From Rhipicephalus microplus (taxonomy: Eukaryota; Arthropoda; Arachnida; Ixodida; Ixodidae): a DNA stretch of 64,000 nucleotides. The stretch covers positions 36,669,501-36,733,500 of the forward strand of contig NC_134701.1 of assembly GCF_043290135.1 (NCBI RefSeq), read 5' to 3'. Numbering within the stretch: position 1 is the stretch's first letter; every line of letters begins with the position of its first letter. Of the stretch, positions 40,560-49,290 are shown piece after piece. A model generated the notes under the pieces. The model saw only the letters and a list, made by a program, of their open reading frames with translations, searched no databases and was not told where the DNA came from. Both the position numbers and the translations under genes were made by a program.

Positions 40560-41166
40560 TTTTACTTCGCAACTTTCCATAGTTTTTTCCGGATTGCCTG
40601 AATACGAGGGGAAAAATCCTCGGAAATACTATAGTTGGTCCCTTTAAGTTTCCTGCAATTTTTCAGTATTCTCCGCTTGTCTCTCCCGTCCACTAACTTG
40701 AAAATTACCGGACGGTCCTTGCTCGGATGCGGCTTCGCCAGTCAGTGAATACGTTCAATTTTAACGTCATGAACACTCAAGGTATCACGAAGTATTTTTT
40801 GAGTAACTTCTTCCAACGACTCGAGTTGTTCTCCCCGAGGCTCCGTAATACCATATATAGTAAGGTTGTTCCTTCTACTTCTATTTTCTAAATCGTGTAC
40901 CTTCAAAATTACTTGATCAACTGTCTTCTGAAGGCCGTCAACTCTAGATGTGTAATCGCACACAGTGGGTGAAAGGCCATCCAGTTTCGTATCAATTTAT
41001 GTCAGCTTTTGCGTTGTTTCGTTCAACTTCAGGCTACTAGCACTCATGGTCGCTTTAATTTCCTTCATATCCTTCATTAACGACCTGAGCATTTCTTCAG
41101 TGTTAGGACCCGGGTTTTCCTCTACGTCACCACAACAGGTCAACAAGTCAACAAAACAATGATATA
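40560..41166 (-). pseudogene. CR1-like LINE ORF1 with N-terminal 2A
   Basis: The natural start is probably the Met of MLAVYHCFVDLLTCCGD near 41170. It leads directly into the 2A motif (see 41105-41166). Downstream: TEEMLRSLMKDMKEIKATMS, a coiled-coil-like stretch; a stop at about 40994; VDGLQKTVDQVILKVHDLEN, then RSRRNNLTIYGITEPRGEQL; a stop at about 40741; KPHPSKDRPVIFKLVDGRDK, then RRILKNCRKLKGTNYSISED and FSPRIQAIRKKLWKVAK. This is the L1-ORF1-like architecture of coiled coil, RRM-like RNRRxNLxIxGI and C-terminal RNA-binding module. All parts are in one frame, interrupted by two or three stops. The protein should bind LINE RNA as a chaperone. Confidence 0.8.
41105..41166 (-). other. 2A translational recoding motif (ribosome skipping)
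   Basis: Codons on the minus strand read YHCFVDLLTCCGDVEENPGP. It matches the 2A consensus D-V/I-E-x-N-P-G-P exactly (GDVEENPGP), with the hydrophobic DLLTCCG run upstream that strong 2As share. In known 2As the ribosome fails to join Gly to Pro and continues, giving two proteins. Here the break would separate a short leader from ORF1. 2A motifs at the N-terminus of LINE ORFs are known from other animals, including sea urchin CR1-type elements. Confidence 0.92.
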
Positions 41167-41286
41167 CGGCAAGCATATTTGAAAGCAGTGACCGTGGGCA
41201 CGGTAGAAGCAAAAGACACACATTATTGCTTTTGTAGCAGGAAACTGAATGGTTGTCTCTCACCTGAATAAAGAACAAAAAGGGGT

Positions 41287-42657
41287 TTGATGAATATGCG
41301 TCCATCGTGCCTCCACAGTGCCCACTGGCCCAGTCAGCTACTGCGACTGTTCTTATACCAGATGCACACGATGACGTCGACGAGAGTGGCTCCAGTAGTC
41401 TTCCGAATGGTGCAGTACAGATGCGCATGTCCAGGTCAGCTGGGTTATCCCTCAGTGTATCGATGTGCCAGTCGAAGATACGTTCCGTCGCATCCGGCCC
41501 AGTGCGGTTGACACGTGTGTCGCCTGACGAGGGGATCAAGGTGATGGCAAGCACGGTCTGTACAAAGAACAAAAAATGGTTTGATGAATGTGCGTCCATC
41601 GTGCCTCCACCGTGCCCACTGGCCCAGTCAGCTACGGCGACTGTTTTTATACCAGATGCACACGATTACGTCGACGAGAGTGGCACCAGTAGTCTTCCAA
41701 ATGGTGCAGTACAGATGCGCATGTCCAGGTCAGCTGCGTTCTCCCTCTGTGTATCGATGTGCCAGTCGAAGATACGTTACGTCGCATCCGGCCCAGTGCG
41801 GTTGACACGTGTGTCGCCTGACGAGGGGATCAAGGTGATGGCAAGCACGGTCTGTACAAAGAACAAAAAGGGGTTTGATGAATGTGCGTTCATCGTGCCT
41901 CCACCGTGCCCACTGGCCCAGTCAGCTACGGCGACTGTTTTTATACCAGATGCACACGATGACGTCGACGAGAGTGGCGCCAGTAGTCTTCCGAATGGTG
42001 CAGTACAGATGCGCATGTCCAGGTCAGCTGCGTTATCCCTCTGTGTATCGATGTGCCAGTCGAAGATACGTTCCGTCGCATCCGGCCCAGTGCGGTTGAC
42101 ACGTGTGTCGCCTGACGAGGGGATCAAGGTGATGGCAAGCACGGTCTGTACAAAGAACAAAAAGGGGTTTGATGAATGTGCGTCCATCGTGCCTCCACCG
42201 TGCCCACTGGCCCAGTCAGCTACGGCGACTGTTTTTATACCAGATGCACACGATGACGTCGACGAGAGTGGCGCCAGTAGTCTTCCGAATGGTGCAGTAC
42301 AGATGCGCATGTCCAGGTCAGCTGCGTTATCCCTCTGTGTATCGATGTGCCAGTCTAAGATACGTTCCGTCGCATCCGGCCCAGTGCGGTTGACACGTGT
42401 GTCGCCTGACGAGGGGATCAAGGTGATGGCAAGCATGGTCTGTACGAAGAACAAAAAGGGGTTTGATGAATGTGCGTCCATCGTGCCTCCACCGTGCCCA
42501 TTGGCCCAGTCAGCTACGGCGACTGTTCTTATACCAGATGCACACGATGACGTCGACGAGAGTGGCGCCAGTAGTATTCCGAATGGTGCAGTACAGATGT
42601 GCATGTCTAGGTCAGCTGCGTTATCCCTCTGTGTATCGATGTGCCAGTCGAAGATAC
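41287..42657. repeat. Tandem array of 294-bp monomers (5 units, split by gypsy D)
   Basis: Unit landmarks recur at 41287, 41581, 41875, 42169 and 42463, exactly 294 bases apart. The fifth unit is cut at 42657 by gypsy D and resumes at 48647. Each unit has the same content with a few substitutions (tttgatgaatgtgcgtccat, gatgacgtcgacgagagtgg). 294 is 98 codons, so long open frames arise on both strands. The minus-strand frame is the one that continues into the 2A and ORF1, broken only by a GAA-to-TAA change near 41776. It lies where a LINE 5' UTR/promoter should be and resembles the monomer promoters of some mammalian L1s. Confidence 0.92.
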
Positions 42658-43065
42658 TGTCACGGGGTCGTGACGTGGCCAAAGACAGGAGACTTCATGT
42701 TGGGATTTAACTGTTTATTTGGGCGAACCTGTGCCCAGTAAACGGAAAGTCCGATTACAGCAGCAGTCTTGCACAGATAGCAGTCTCGGACTGATAGCGG
42801 CGAATGGAGTGTCGGCCTTCGTTCCAACAACTGACAAGCGGCGAAGCGCGTCGGCATTTATACTCTTGCCGTCGAATGTTCTAGCGTTATCGCTGGCGGT
42901 GGCGTAGGTTCCAGAACAATCTGTACCGTTTGCACAGTGAGCGTGATCTTATCGAAATGATCTACTACAGTCCGGAACCTTCTCGAAAACTCCAGGCGCG
43001 GTTTGCGCTGAGAATCGTGTGGTGTTTTGGGACGATAACGAAAACTTGGAAAATGGAACGTGGCA
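42658..43065 (-). repeat. Gypsy D 3' LTR (408 bp)
   Basis: On the minus strand it starts TGCCACGTTCC and ends CGACCCCGTGACA. It is preceded by the polypurine tract at 43066-43079. Confidence 0.95.
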
Positions 43066-43079
43066 TTGCCCCCCTCTGA
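43066..43079 (-). other. Gypsy D polypurine tract
   Basis: Minus strand TCAGAGGGGGGCAA abuts the TG of the 3' LTR. Confidence 0.85.
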
Positions 43080-43154
43080 AAAAAAAGGCATCGTCCCGAT
43101 GCTTTAACTAAAGATGAAGCTACAATAATAATGCAAGAAAGTACAATGAATAAA

Positions 43155-45083
43155 TTACGATGAAACAATAATACAAAAAAACACTGTTTCAGTTTGGTAA
43201 CGCGCATGAAACGGCTTGAGGCACGCGACATGCACGACTTCAGGTCGCGATCGGCGTCGTTGAGAGTTCGTGATGCCGTCGGGGACAACCTCGTAATCAA
43301 GTGGGCCGAGACGTAAAACCACCCTGTATGGTCCGAAGTAGCGTCGCAGAAGCTTTTCACTTAGTCCACGTCGGCGTATCGGCGTCCACACCCAAACACG
43401 TTCACCGGGCTGGTATTCCATGAAGCGTCGTCGAAGGTTGTAACGGTGGCTGTCTGTCGTCTGTTGATTCTTGATACGGAGACGCGCAAGTTGTCGGGCT
43501 TCTTCGGCACGTTGAAGGTACCCGCTCACATCGAGGATTTCTTCGTCGGTGACGTTGGGTAACATGGCATCGAGCGTCGTTGCCGGGCTCCTTCCGTAGA
43601 CCAATTTGTATGGAGATATCTGCGTCGTCTCCTGCACCGTCATGTTGTATGGGAAGGTCACATACGGAAGAATGGCGTCCCACGTCTTGTGTTCGACATC
43701 GACGTACATTGACAGCATGTCGGCGATCGTCTTGTTAAGCCGCTCGGTGAGGCCGTTGGTCTGTGGGTGGTACGCTGTCGTTCGGCGGTGGTTTGTTTGG
43801 CTGTATGCCAAGATCGCTTGAGTTAAGTCGGCAGTGAATGCCGTTCCTCTGTCGGTGATAAGGACCTCCGGGGCGCCGTGACGTAGGACGATATTTTCGA
43901 CGAAGAACTTAGCTACCTCGGATGCACTGCCTTTTGGCAGGGCTTTTGTCTCGGCGTAGCGGGTGAGGTAGTCGGTAGCTACCACGATCCACTTGTTTCC
44001 GAAAGCCGACGTCGGGAACGGCCCTAGTAGGTCCATACAAATCTGCTGGAAAGGTCGGCAAGGTGGATCAATTGGCTGCAGAAGTCCCGCTGGCCTTGTC
44101 GGCGGTGTCTTGCGGCGCTGACAGTCCCGGCATGTCCTCACATAACGAGTGACGTCGGTGGTAAGACGTGGCCAGTAGTACCTTTCTTGTATCCTCGCGA
44201 GCGTGCGAGAAACACCGAGGTGCCCTGCCGTCGGATCGTCGTGCAGGGCCTGCAGGAGTTCTGGTCGCAGAGCTGAAGGCACCACAAGGAGGTACTTAGC
44301 TCGAAGCGGTGAAAAGTTTTTCTTTTGTAGAAGACCGTTTCGTAGGAAGAACGACGCAAGTGCGCGCTTGAATACCTTCGGGACTTCGGCGGTCCTCCCT
44401 TCGAGGTATTCTATTAGGGCCTTAAGTTCCGGGTCGGCCCGCTGTCGTTCAGCGAAGTCGTCTGTAGTTATCGTTCCCAAGAAGTAGTCATCATCCGGGT
44501 CGTCTGGTAGGGGTTGATCGACAGGCGCATGAGAGAGACAGTCGGCGTCGGAGTGTTTTTTGCCTGACTTGTAAATGACAGTAATGTCATATTCTTGAAG
44601 TCTCGGGCTCCATCGTGCGAGGCGACCTGAAGGGTCCTTCAAGGTGGCTAGCCAACACAAGGCGTGGTGGTCGCTCACAACTTTGAAGGACCTGCCGTAG
44701 AGGTAGGGGCGAAATTTTGACGTAGCCCAGACAATGGCGAGGCACTCCTTTTCTGTTGTGGAATAATTTGCTTCTGCTTTGGATAGCGATCGGCTGGCGT
44801 AACTAATAACCCTTTCAAGTCCGTCAGCCCTCTGCACAAGAACGGCGCCAAGACCTACGCTGCTTGCGTCAGTATGTATTTCTGTCTCGGCGAATTCGTC
44901 GAAATGGGCAAGTAACGGAGGCGTCTGGAGGCGATGTTTAAGCTCCTGGAAAGCGTGTTCCCGTTGCGCTTCCCACTTGAATTCCACGTCGGCCTTGGTA
45001 AGGTTAGTGAGAGGATCGGCGATGCGGGCGAAGTTTTTCACGAACCGCCTATAATAGGCGCACAGGCCCGGAAATCGGCGCAC
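43155..45083 (-). CDS. Gypsy D Pol, C-terminal part: RNase H and integrase (642 aa)
   Basis: An uninterrupted frame from the RT connection to the end of integrase. It contains FPGLCAYYRRFVKNFARIAD; RNase H with EIHTDASSVGLGAVLVQRAD, TEKECLAIVWATSKF, SDHHALCWLATLKD and DADCLSHAP; the zinc finger with HDDPTAGHLGVSRTLARIQ and CRDCQRRK; and the core with VATDYLTRYAETKAL, LITDRGTAFTADLTQ and PQTNGLTERLNKTIADML, all of D-D-E visible. The C-terminus has ERVWVWTPIRRRGLSEKLLR, RYFGPYRV and VVHVACLKPFH. The last residues (about 620-642) run past the usual end. The frame ends 76 bases before the polypurine tract. Only a frameshift near 45090-45140 separates it from RT. Integrase and RNase H look catalytically intact. 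Confidence 0.96.
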   Translation of the reverse strand: MRRFPGLCAYYRRFVKNFARIADPLTNLTKADVEFKWEAQREHAFQELKHRLQTPPLLAHFDEFAETEIHTDASSVGLGAVLVQRADGLERVISYASRSLSKAEANYSTTEKECLAIVWATSKFRPYLYGRSFKVVSDHHALCWLATLKDPSGRLARWSPRLQEYDITVIYKSGKKHSDADCLSHAPVDQPLPDDPDDDYFLGTITTDDFAERQRADPELKALIEYLEGRTAEVPKVFKRALASFFLRNGLLQKKNFSPLRAKYLLVVPSALRPELLQALHDDPTAGHLGVSRTLARIQERYYWPRLTTDVTRYVRTCRDCQRRKTPPTRPAGLLQPIDPPCRPFQQICMDLLGPFPTSAFGNKWIVVATDYLTRYAETKALPKGSASEVAKFFVENIVLRHGAPEVLITDRGTAFTADLTQAILAYSQTNHRRTTAYHPQTNGLTERLNKTIADMLSMYVDVEHKTWDAILPYVTFPYNMTVQETTQISPYKLVYGRSPATTLDAMLPNVTDEEILDVSGYLQRAEEARQLARLRIKNQQTTDSHRYNLRRRFMEYQPGERVWVWTPIRRRGLSEKLLRRYFGPYRVVLRLGPLDYEVVPDGITNSQRRRSRPEVVHVACLKPFHARYQTETVFFCIIVSS

Positions 45084-46246
45084 GGCCTTCTTATCAGTGG
45101 GCGGCGGGAAGTCGGCGATGGCGGCTGTTTTTCGTGGATCGGGCGAACTCCTGACTTGCTGATAACGTGCCCCAGAAACAAGAGCTCCTCATATGCAAAT
45201 CTGCACTTTTCTGCCTTCAGCGTGAGTCCAGACGTCTTGATGGCTTGAAGTACAGCTTCAAGGCGCCGAAGATGCTCGTCAGAACTCGAGGAAAACACGA
45301 CGACGTCGTCCAAGTACACAAGGCAAGTCTGCCACTTCAATCCTGCCAGTACTGTATCCATAACGCGTTGAAAAGTTGCAGGCGCTGAGCAAAGGCCGAA
45401 GGGCATCACCTTAAACTCGAAGAGGCCGTCCGGTGTTATAAACGCCGTCTTTTCTCGGTCTCTTTTGTCAACTTCGATTTGCCAATAGCCAGTCTTGAGG
45501 TCCATTGACAAAAAGTACTTGGCGTTATGGAGCCGATCAAGTGCGTCGTCTATTCGTGGGAGAGGATACAGGTCCTTTCTTGTGATTTTGTTCAGGCGGG
45601 GATAATCGACGCAGAAACGTAGGGTCCCGTCCTTTTTCTTCACTAACACCACGGGGAATGCCCATGGTCTCTTGGACGGCTGGATAATGTTATCCCGCAG
45701 CATTTCATCAACTTGTTTCTTCATGGCCTCACGTTCTCGCGTCGAAACCCTGTACGGACTCTGACAGAGTGGTCTGGCATTTTCTTCGGTTATGATGCGA
45801 TGTTTCGTGATTGGGGTCTGCCGAATTTTCAATGACGACGAAAAGCAATCTTCGTATTGCAGGAGCAGGGCCTTGAGCTGTTCTTGCTTATCGTTCGGAA
45901 GTCTGGGATTGACGTCGAAAGCTATGGGAAGGGCTTGGTTCCTCTGAGCAGGTTCCGCAGAATCGGCGAGGGCGAAAGCACTGGTGGCTTTGACAATTTC
46001 TTCGATGTATGCGACCGTTGTTCCTTTGTTCACATGTTTGTACTCATTGCTGAAATTCGTGAGCATAACCGTTGCTTTGCCTCCCCGCAGCTCTTCAATT
46101 CCTCTTGCGACGCAAATATTTCGGGTGACCAACACATGCTGACTGCCTTCAACGACGCCTTCCAAGTCAGGTGATTTAGGAGCGCCGACTGAAATAATGA
46201 CGCTTGAGCGAGGCGGAATGGTGACTTGTTCTTCCAGCACATTCAA
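45038..46246 (-). CDS. Gypsy D Pol, RT part (402 aa)
   Basis: Begins with the protease-RT linker (VTRNICVARGIEELRGGKAT, VMLTNFSNEYKHVNKGTTVA). It continues through PITKHRIITEENARPLCQSP, VVLVKKKDGTLRFCVDYPRL, FLSMDLKTGYWQIEVDKRD (motif A), MPFGLCSAPATFQRVM and the intact catalytic VYLDDVVVF. The thumb KCRFAYEELLFLGHVISKSG follows. The frame leaves homology at about residue 372 because of a frameshift, so its last 30 residues are spurious. Its upstream end overlaps the protease frame by a few bases in another frame. Whether that shift is programmed or a mutation cannot be told from one copy. Confidence 0.94.
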   Translation of the reverse strand: MNVLEEQVTIPPRSSVIISVGAPKSPDLEGVVEGSQHVLVTRNICVARGIEELRGGKATVMLTNFSNEYKHVNKGTTVAYIEEIVKATSAFALADSAEPAQRNQALPIAFDVNPRLPNDKQEQLKALLLQYEDCFSSSLKIRQTPITKHRIITEENARPLCQSPYRVSTREREAMKKQVDEMLRDNIIQPSKRPWAFPVVLVKKKDGTLRFCVDYPRLNKITRKDLYPLPRIDDALDRLHNAKYFLSMDLKTGYWQIEVDKRDREKTAFITPDGLFEFKVMPFGLCSAPATFQRVMDTVLAGLKWQTCLVYLDDVVVFSSSSDEHLRRLEAVLQAIKTSGLTLKAEKCRFAYEELLFLGHVISKSGVRPIHEKQPPSPTSRRPLIRRPCADFRACAPIIGGS

Positions 46247-46815
46247 GGCATGGTGTCTTGACCGCGTGGAGGCAGTAGTGCTTCTTCTGTGGATAACGTT
46301 ATCGACTTTGTTTTTAGGTTGATGACAGCACTATGGAGGCATAAGAAGTCCATGCCAAGGATGACATCTCTCGAGCAACGCTGTAGGACTACGAAGTCTG
46401 TAGGATAAATACGGCCGTTAATGGTGACTCTCACTGTGCAGATTCCTGCAGGCGTTACGAGATGACCTCCAGCTGTGCGGATTTCAGGGCCTTTCCAAGC
46501 TGTCCTAACTTTCTTTAACTTCGCGGCGAACGACCCACTGATGACAGAATAGCCGGCTCCAGTATCGACGAGAGCGGTCACACTGTGGCCGTCGATAAGA
46601 ACGTCGAGGTCGCTAGTTCGCCGTCTCGCATTACAGTTAGGGCGTGGCGTCGGGTCACGGCTGCGTCGGCTTGTTCCGCTGCTTCCATGTTGCGTCGTCA
46701 GGCCACCTTCGGTAATTGAGCTTTCGCCGTCAGGGCTTTGCCTGGTTGGCGTTGTGTTCGGAAAGCTCCGTCGCGGCGGCGGCGTCGGAGGAGGATCTTC
46801 GGTAGTTCGTCGCAC
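46243..46815 (-). CDS. Gypsy D protease
   Basis: A frame of 190 residues. A Pro/Ser/Arg-rich N-terminal half is followed by the retropepsin domain: VTALVDTGAGYSVISGSFAA (D-T-G intact), GHLVTPAGICTVRVTI and RDVILGMDFLCLHSAVINLK. It acts as a dimer to cut the polyprotein. It ends with a TGA at the point where the RT frame takes over one base off. The active-site Asp is present. Confidence 0.92.
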   Translation of the reverse strand: MRRTTEDPPPTPPPRRSFPNTTPTRQSPDGESSITEGGLTTQHGSSGTSRRSRDPTPRPNCNARRRTSDLDVLIDGHSVTALVDTGAGYSVISGSFAAKLKKVRTAWKGPEIRTAGGHLVTPAGICTVRVTINGRIYPTDFVVLQRCSRDVILGMDFLCLHSAVINLKTKSITLSTEEALLPPRGQDTMP

Positions 46816-46844
46816 AGCAACCGCACCTCCACCGGTTGCTGCCC

Positions 46845-47624
46845 TTAGTTTCCCGGATACGGGCTAGGAGACTGGCCCCGCGTTGGGCCGGAGTACTGCC
46901 GGGGGTGCGGTGACATGCGGCGGCTGGGCAACGGCGAACGGGAAGGACTTCCTGGTGTCCATTGAGTTCCTCTCAGGTAGTCGGCGATGTCACGTGGCCG
47001 TTCCCCTGGCTGCGGACGTGGTGCATCGACGGCGAAGCCACGCAGTCCCATCTGTCGGTATTGGCAACGGCGGTAAGTGTGCCCGGCCTCGCCGCAGTGG
47101 TAGCACAGTGGGCGGTAGTCAGGGGTGCGCCAAACGTCGGTTTTCCTCGGCGAACTGCGCTGGCCCGCTGGCGAACGGTAGGTCGTCGGTGGGGGTGGTG
47201 GCGGCGGTGGTGTCTGGCGATGGAAGTGCGACGGGGCGGCGTTTCGGCGTGGACGGGGAGGAGCGTTGTGGCGCACTGCAGCGGCGTAGCTTATAGTTTC
47301 TGGCTCGGGCAGCGGTGTTTGAGGAATTCGAAACGATTGCCGAACTTCTTCTTGCACAATGTCGGCGATCGAATCCACTTGAGGCTGCGCCGAAGGCAAC
47401 AGTTTGCGCAGCTCTTCCCGCACGATCGCTCGGATCGTTTCACGCAGGTCGTCGGAGTCACTGGCTTGAGCAGCAGCGCATTCTGGAGTCAGGCGACGAT
47501 TATACTGTCTGGTGCGCATGTCCAGGGTTTTTTCGATGGTGGTCGCCTCGGATACAAATTTTTGGACGGTGTTCGGTGGATTCCTCATTAGTCCCGCGAA
47601 GAGCTCCTGTTTGACCCCTCGCAT
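46845..47624 (-). pseudogene. Gypsy D gag, C-terminal part with zinc knuckle
   Basis: Continues the gag frame after an amber stop. It contains RGVKQELFAGLMRNPPNTVQ; an acidic helix ASDSDDLRETIRAIVREELR; a Pro-rich linker with an eight-Pro run; a CCHC knuckle CYHCGEAGHTYRRC at about residues 174-187 (C174, C177, H182, C187); and a basic tail SPLPSRRMSPHPRQYSGPTR. The knuckle binds element RNA. Its tail matches the gag remnant of gypsy C. Confidence 0.92.
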
Positions 47625-47645
47625 GAGGAAACGAACTTTCTTCTC

Positions 47646-48209
47646 CTAAGGCATGTCTGGGTCAGCGTGACGAAATAGGCGGGTCATCTCCTCAGTAAAA
47701 ATTCCAACCTTTTCATTTGGTAACTGAACCCGGGTCTCTAGTAGAGCAGCGGCCCTCTCTTTGCGAGCGACGCTCGCGAACGTTTGCAGAAATGCGCCGC
47801 AGAAGACATCCCACGTTCGGAGCGTGGACTCCCGATTCTCTAGCCAGGTCCTTGCGGTGTCTTCCAGGTAGAAGTACACACGACGGAGCTTTTCTTCGTT
47901 GTCCCAGTGGTTGAGGGCGGCCACACGGTTGTATGTTTCTAGCCAGATTTCCGGGTCTTCAAACGATGACCCATGAAACGTTGGTGGTTCCCTGGGTTGA
48001 TGAATGACGATCGCGGGCTGGGACGCTCCGGTTGTCATAGTCGCTGCAGTAGAGGTCATGGCCTTGGCTTCCCACGCCTTGTCTTGTAGAAGCCCGTACT
48101 CCGGTGGGAGACCTTGCTGTCGGCGGCTTGTTCGCTGCTCTTGGTTGGCGTCGGTGTCTTCTCCGCGACATGGGCTGGGTTCACGGCTTGACGGGGGCGT
48201 CCGGTACAT
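47646..48209 (-). pseudogene. Gypsy D gag, N-terminal part (capsid), ends at an in-frame amber
   Basis: I chose the Met at 48209 (MYRTPPSSREPSPCRGED), because the open frame upstream of it lies in the primer site and LTR. The capsid region shows PREPPTFHGSSFEDPEIWLE, TYNRVAALNHWDNEEKLRRV, YFYLEDTARTWLENRE and AFLQTFASVARKERAAALLE, typical of arthropod gypsy capsids. The frame stops at a TAG (47646) after DPDMP. The same frame resumes at once with EKKVRFLMRGVKQ, so a single substitution interrupts gag. Confidence 0.92.
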
Positions 48210-48218
48210 GAACGAAGC

Positions 48219-48233
48219 AGCACCTCCACCAGA
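48219..48233 (-). other. Gypsy D primer binding site
   Basis: Minus strand TCTGGTGGAGGTGCT directly after the 5' LTR. It is nearly the same as in gypsy C. Confidence 0.7.
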
Positions 48234-48642
48234 TATCACACGGGGTCGTGACATGGCCGAAGACAGGAGACTTCGTGTTGGGATTTAACTGTTTATTTGG
48301 GCGAACATGTGTCCAGTAAACGTAAAGTCCGATTACAGCAGCAGTCTTGCACAGATAGCAGTCTCGGACTGATAGCGGCGAACGGAGTGTCGGCCTTTGT
48401 TCAACAACTGACAAGCGGCGAAGCGCGTCGGCATTTATACTCTTGCCGTCGAATGTTCTAGCGTTATCGCTGGCGATGGCGTAGGTTCCAGAACAATCTG
48501 TACCGTTCGCACAGTGGGCGTGATCTTATCGAAATGATCTACTACAGTCCGGAACCTTCTCGAAAACTGCAGGCGCGGTTTGCACTGAGAATTGTGTGGT
48601 GTTTTGGGACGTTAACGAAAACTTGGGAAATGGAACGTGGCA
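48234..48642 (-). repeat. Gypsy D 5' LTR (409 bp)
   Basis: On the minus strand it starts TGCCACGTTCC and ends GACCCCGTGTGATA. Its terminus carries a CA insertion and one substitution relative to the 3' LTR. The outer flank is ATAC. Confidence 0.95.
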
Positions 48643-48646
48643 ATAC

Positions 48647-48796
48647 GTTCCGTCGCATCCGGCCCAGTGCGGTTGACACGTGTGTCGCCTCACGAGGGGA
48701 TCAAGGTGATGGCAAGCACGGTCTGTACAAAGAACAAAAAGGGGTTTGATGAATGTGTGTCCATTGTGCCTCCACCGTGCCTGTCCACCGTGCCCA
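48647..48796. repeat. Remainder of the 294-bp monomer array
   Basis: Picks up at gttccgtcgcatccggccca, exactly where unit five was cut by gypsy D, and runs into a sixth unit that stops at about 48796. On the minus strand the coding frame continues here but has a TCA-to-TGA change near 48690. Confidence 0.9.
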
Positions 48797-48799
48797 CTG

Positions 48800-48838
48800 A
48801 TGTGGACCTGGCAGAAAACTCTTCTGCCAGGTCCACAT
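48800..48838. repeat. Perfect 16-bp palindrome at the edge of the monomer array
   Basis: Arms 48800-48815 (atgtggacctggcaga) and 48823-48838 are exact reverse complements around aaactct. It lies at the outer end of the array. Confidence 0.92.
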
Positions 48839-49014
48839 TAGTGCGTTGCTCCTTCTCCCCAAGAAGCTTCATTTTTCGCTCAGTTGCTGAAACAGATTTG
48901 AATGAGGCTTTCACTGCCTCTGTGCGCTCACGAGAGGCTTGTGGTAGTATGTAACGAGTCTCCAAGCAAGCTTGAATCGTACTGGCAGTTACTGATGGAA
49001 TTTCATCTATGTGC

Positions 49015-49290
49015 GATGAGCACAACCGCGGGTCCGAGAAGTCGTCAAGCGATGAGCACAGCTGTGGGTCCGAGAGATCATAGGACGACGATTGCGGCCA
49101 TGGGTTCGAGAAGCCGTCAACAAGAATCGCGGCCGTGGGCCCGAAAAGTCGTCGAGCAATGAGCACGGCTGCGAGTTTGAGAAGTCGTTGAGCGATGAGC
49201 ACGGCTGCAGGTCCGAGAAGACGTCGAGCAATGATCGCGGCCGCGGGTCCAAGAAGTCATCGACAGAAGAGCACGGAGCAAACGGCAGCG
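49015..49290. repeat. Minisatellite, 36-bp units (about 7-8)
   Basis: Units of the type gatgagcacagctgtgggtc, then cgagaagtcgtcgagc, recur from 49015. Being a multiple of three, they give 12-residue repeats on both strands (plus: SSSNEHGCEFEK, SLSDEHGCRSEK, TSSNDRGRGSKK). Confidence 0.88.

Larger units (their letters stand above)
38727..42657 (-). mobile_element. CR1/L2-like LINE with 2A motif and 5' monomer array
   Basis: Minus-strand non-LTR element. From 5' to 3': 294-bp tandem monomers (41287-42657, continuing at 48643-48796 beyond gypsy D), ORF1 with an N-terminal 2A motif (about 41170-40560), endonuclease (40399-39556), and the first part of RT (39285-38727). It ends inside RT at a junction with Tigger G, so the palm, thumb and 3' UTR are missing. 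ORF1 and the endonuclease N-terminus lie in one frame, separated only by stops. Confidence 0.8.
42658..48642 (-). mobile_element. Gypsy D: complete Ty3/gypsy element, target duplication ATAC
   Basis: 5985 bp on the minus strand. LTRs are 42658-43065 and 48234-48642, flanked by ATAC on both sides (42654-42657 and 48643-48646). By eye the LTRs differ at about 18 of 408 sites plus two small indels. All parts are present in order: primer site, gag with zinc knuckle, protease, RT, RNase H, integrase, polypurine tract. Defects: an amber stop in gag, a frame change between protease and RT, and a frameshift in the RT connection region. It inserted into the LINE monomer array. Confidence 0.95.

Noticed and set aside
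41287..42657. CRISPR array
   Set aside because: Units are contiguous and 294 bp with no spacers, and the context is eukaryotic.
34890..42657. One single LINE running from the CR1-like ORF1 to the RNase H fragment
   Set aside because: Both parts contain their own RT segments before the palm (PLEWKTGKVVPIYK in one, SDWKKAIVI in the other), so two LINE families are present.
41307..42710. 467-codon plus-strand open frame as a gene
   Set aside because: It is a by-product of the 294-bp tandem units, whose length is a multiple of three. The minus-strand frame, not this one, connects to a recognisable protein (LINE ORF1).
49015..49290. CRISPR-like short repeats
   Set aside because: 36-bp units are directly adjacent without unique spacers; this is a minisatellite.
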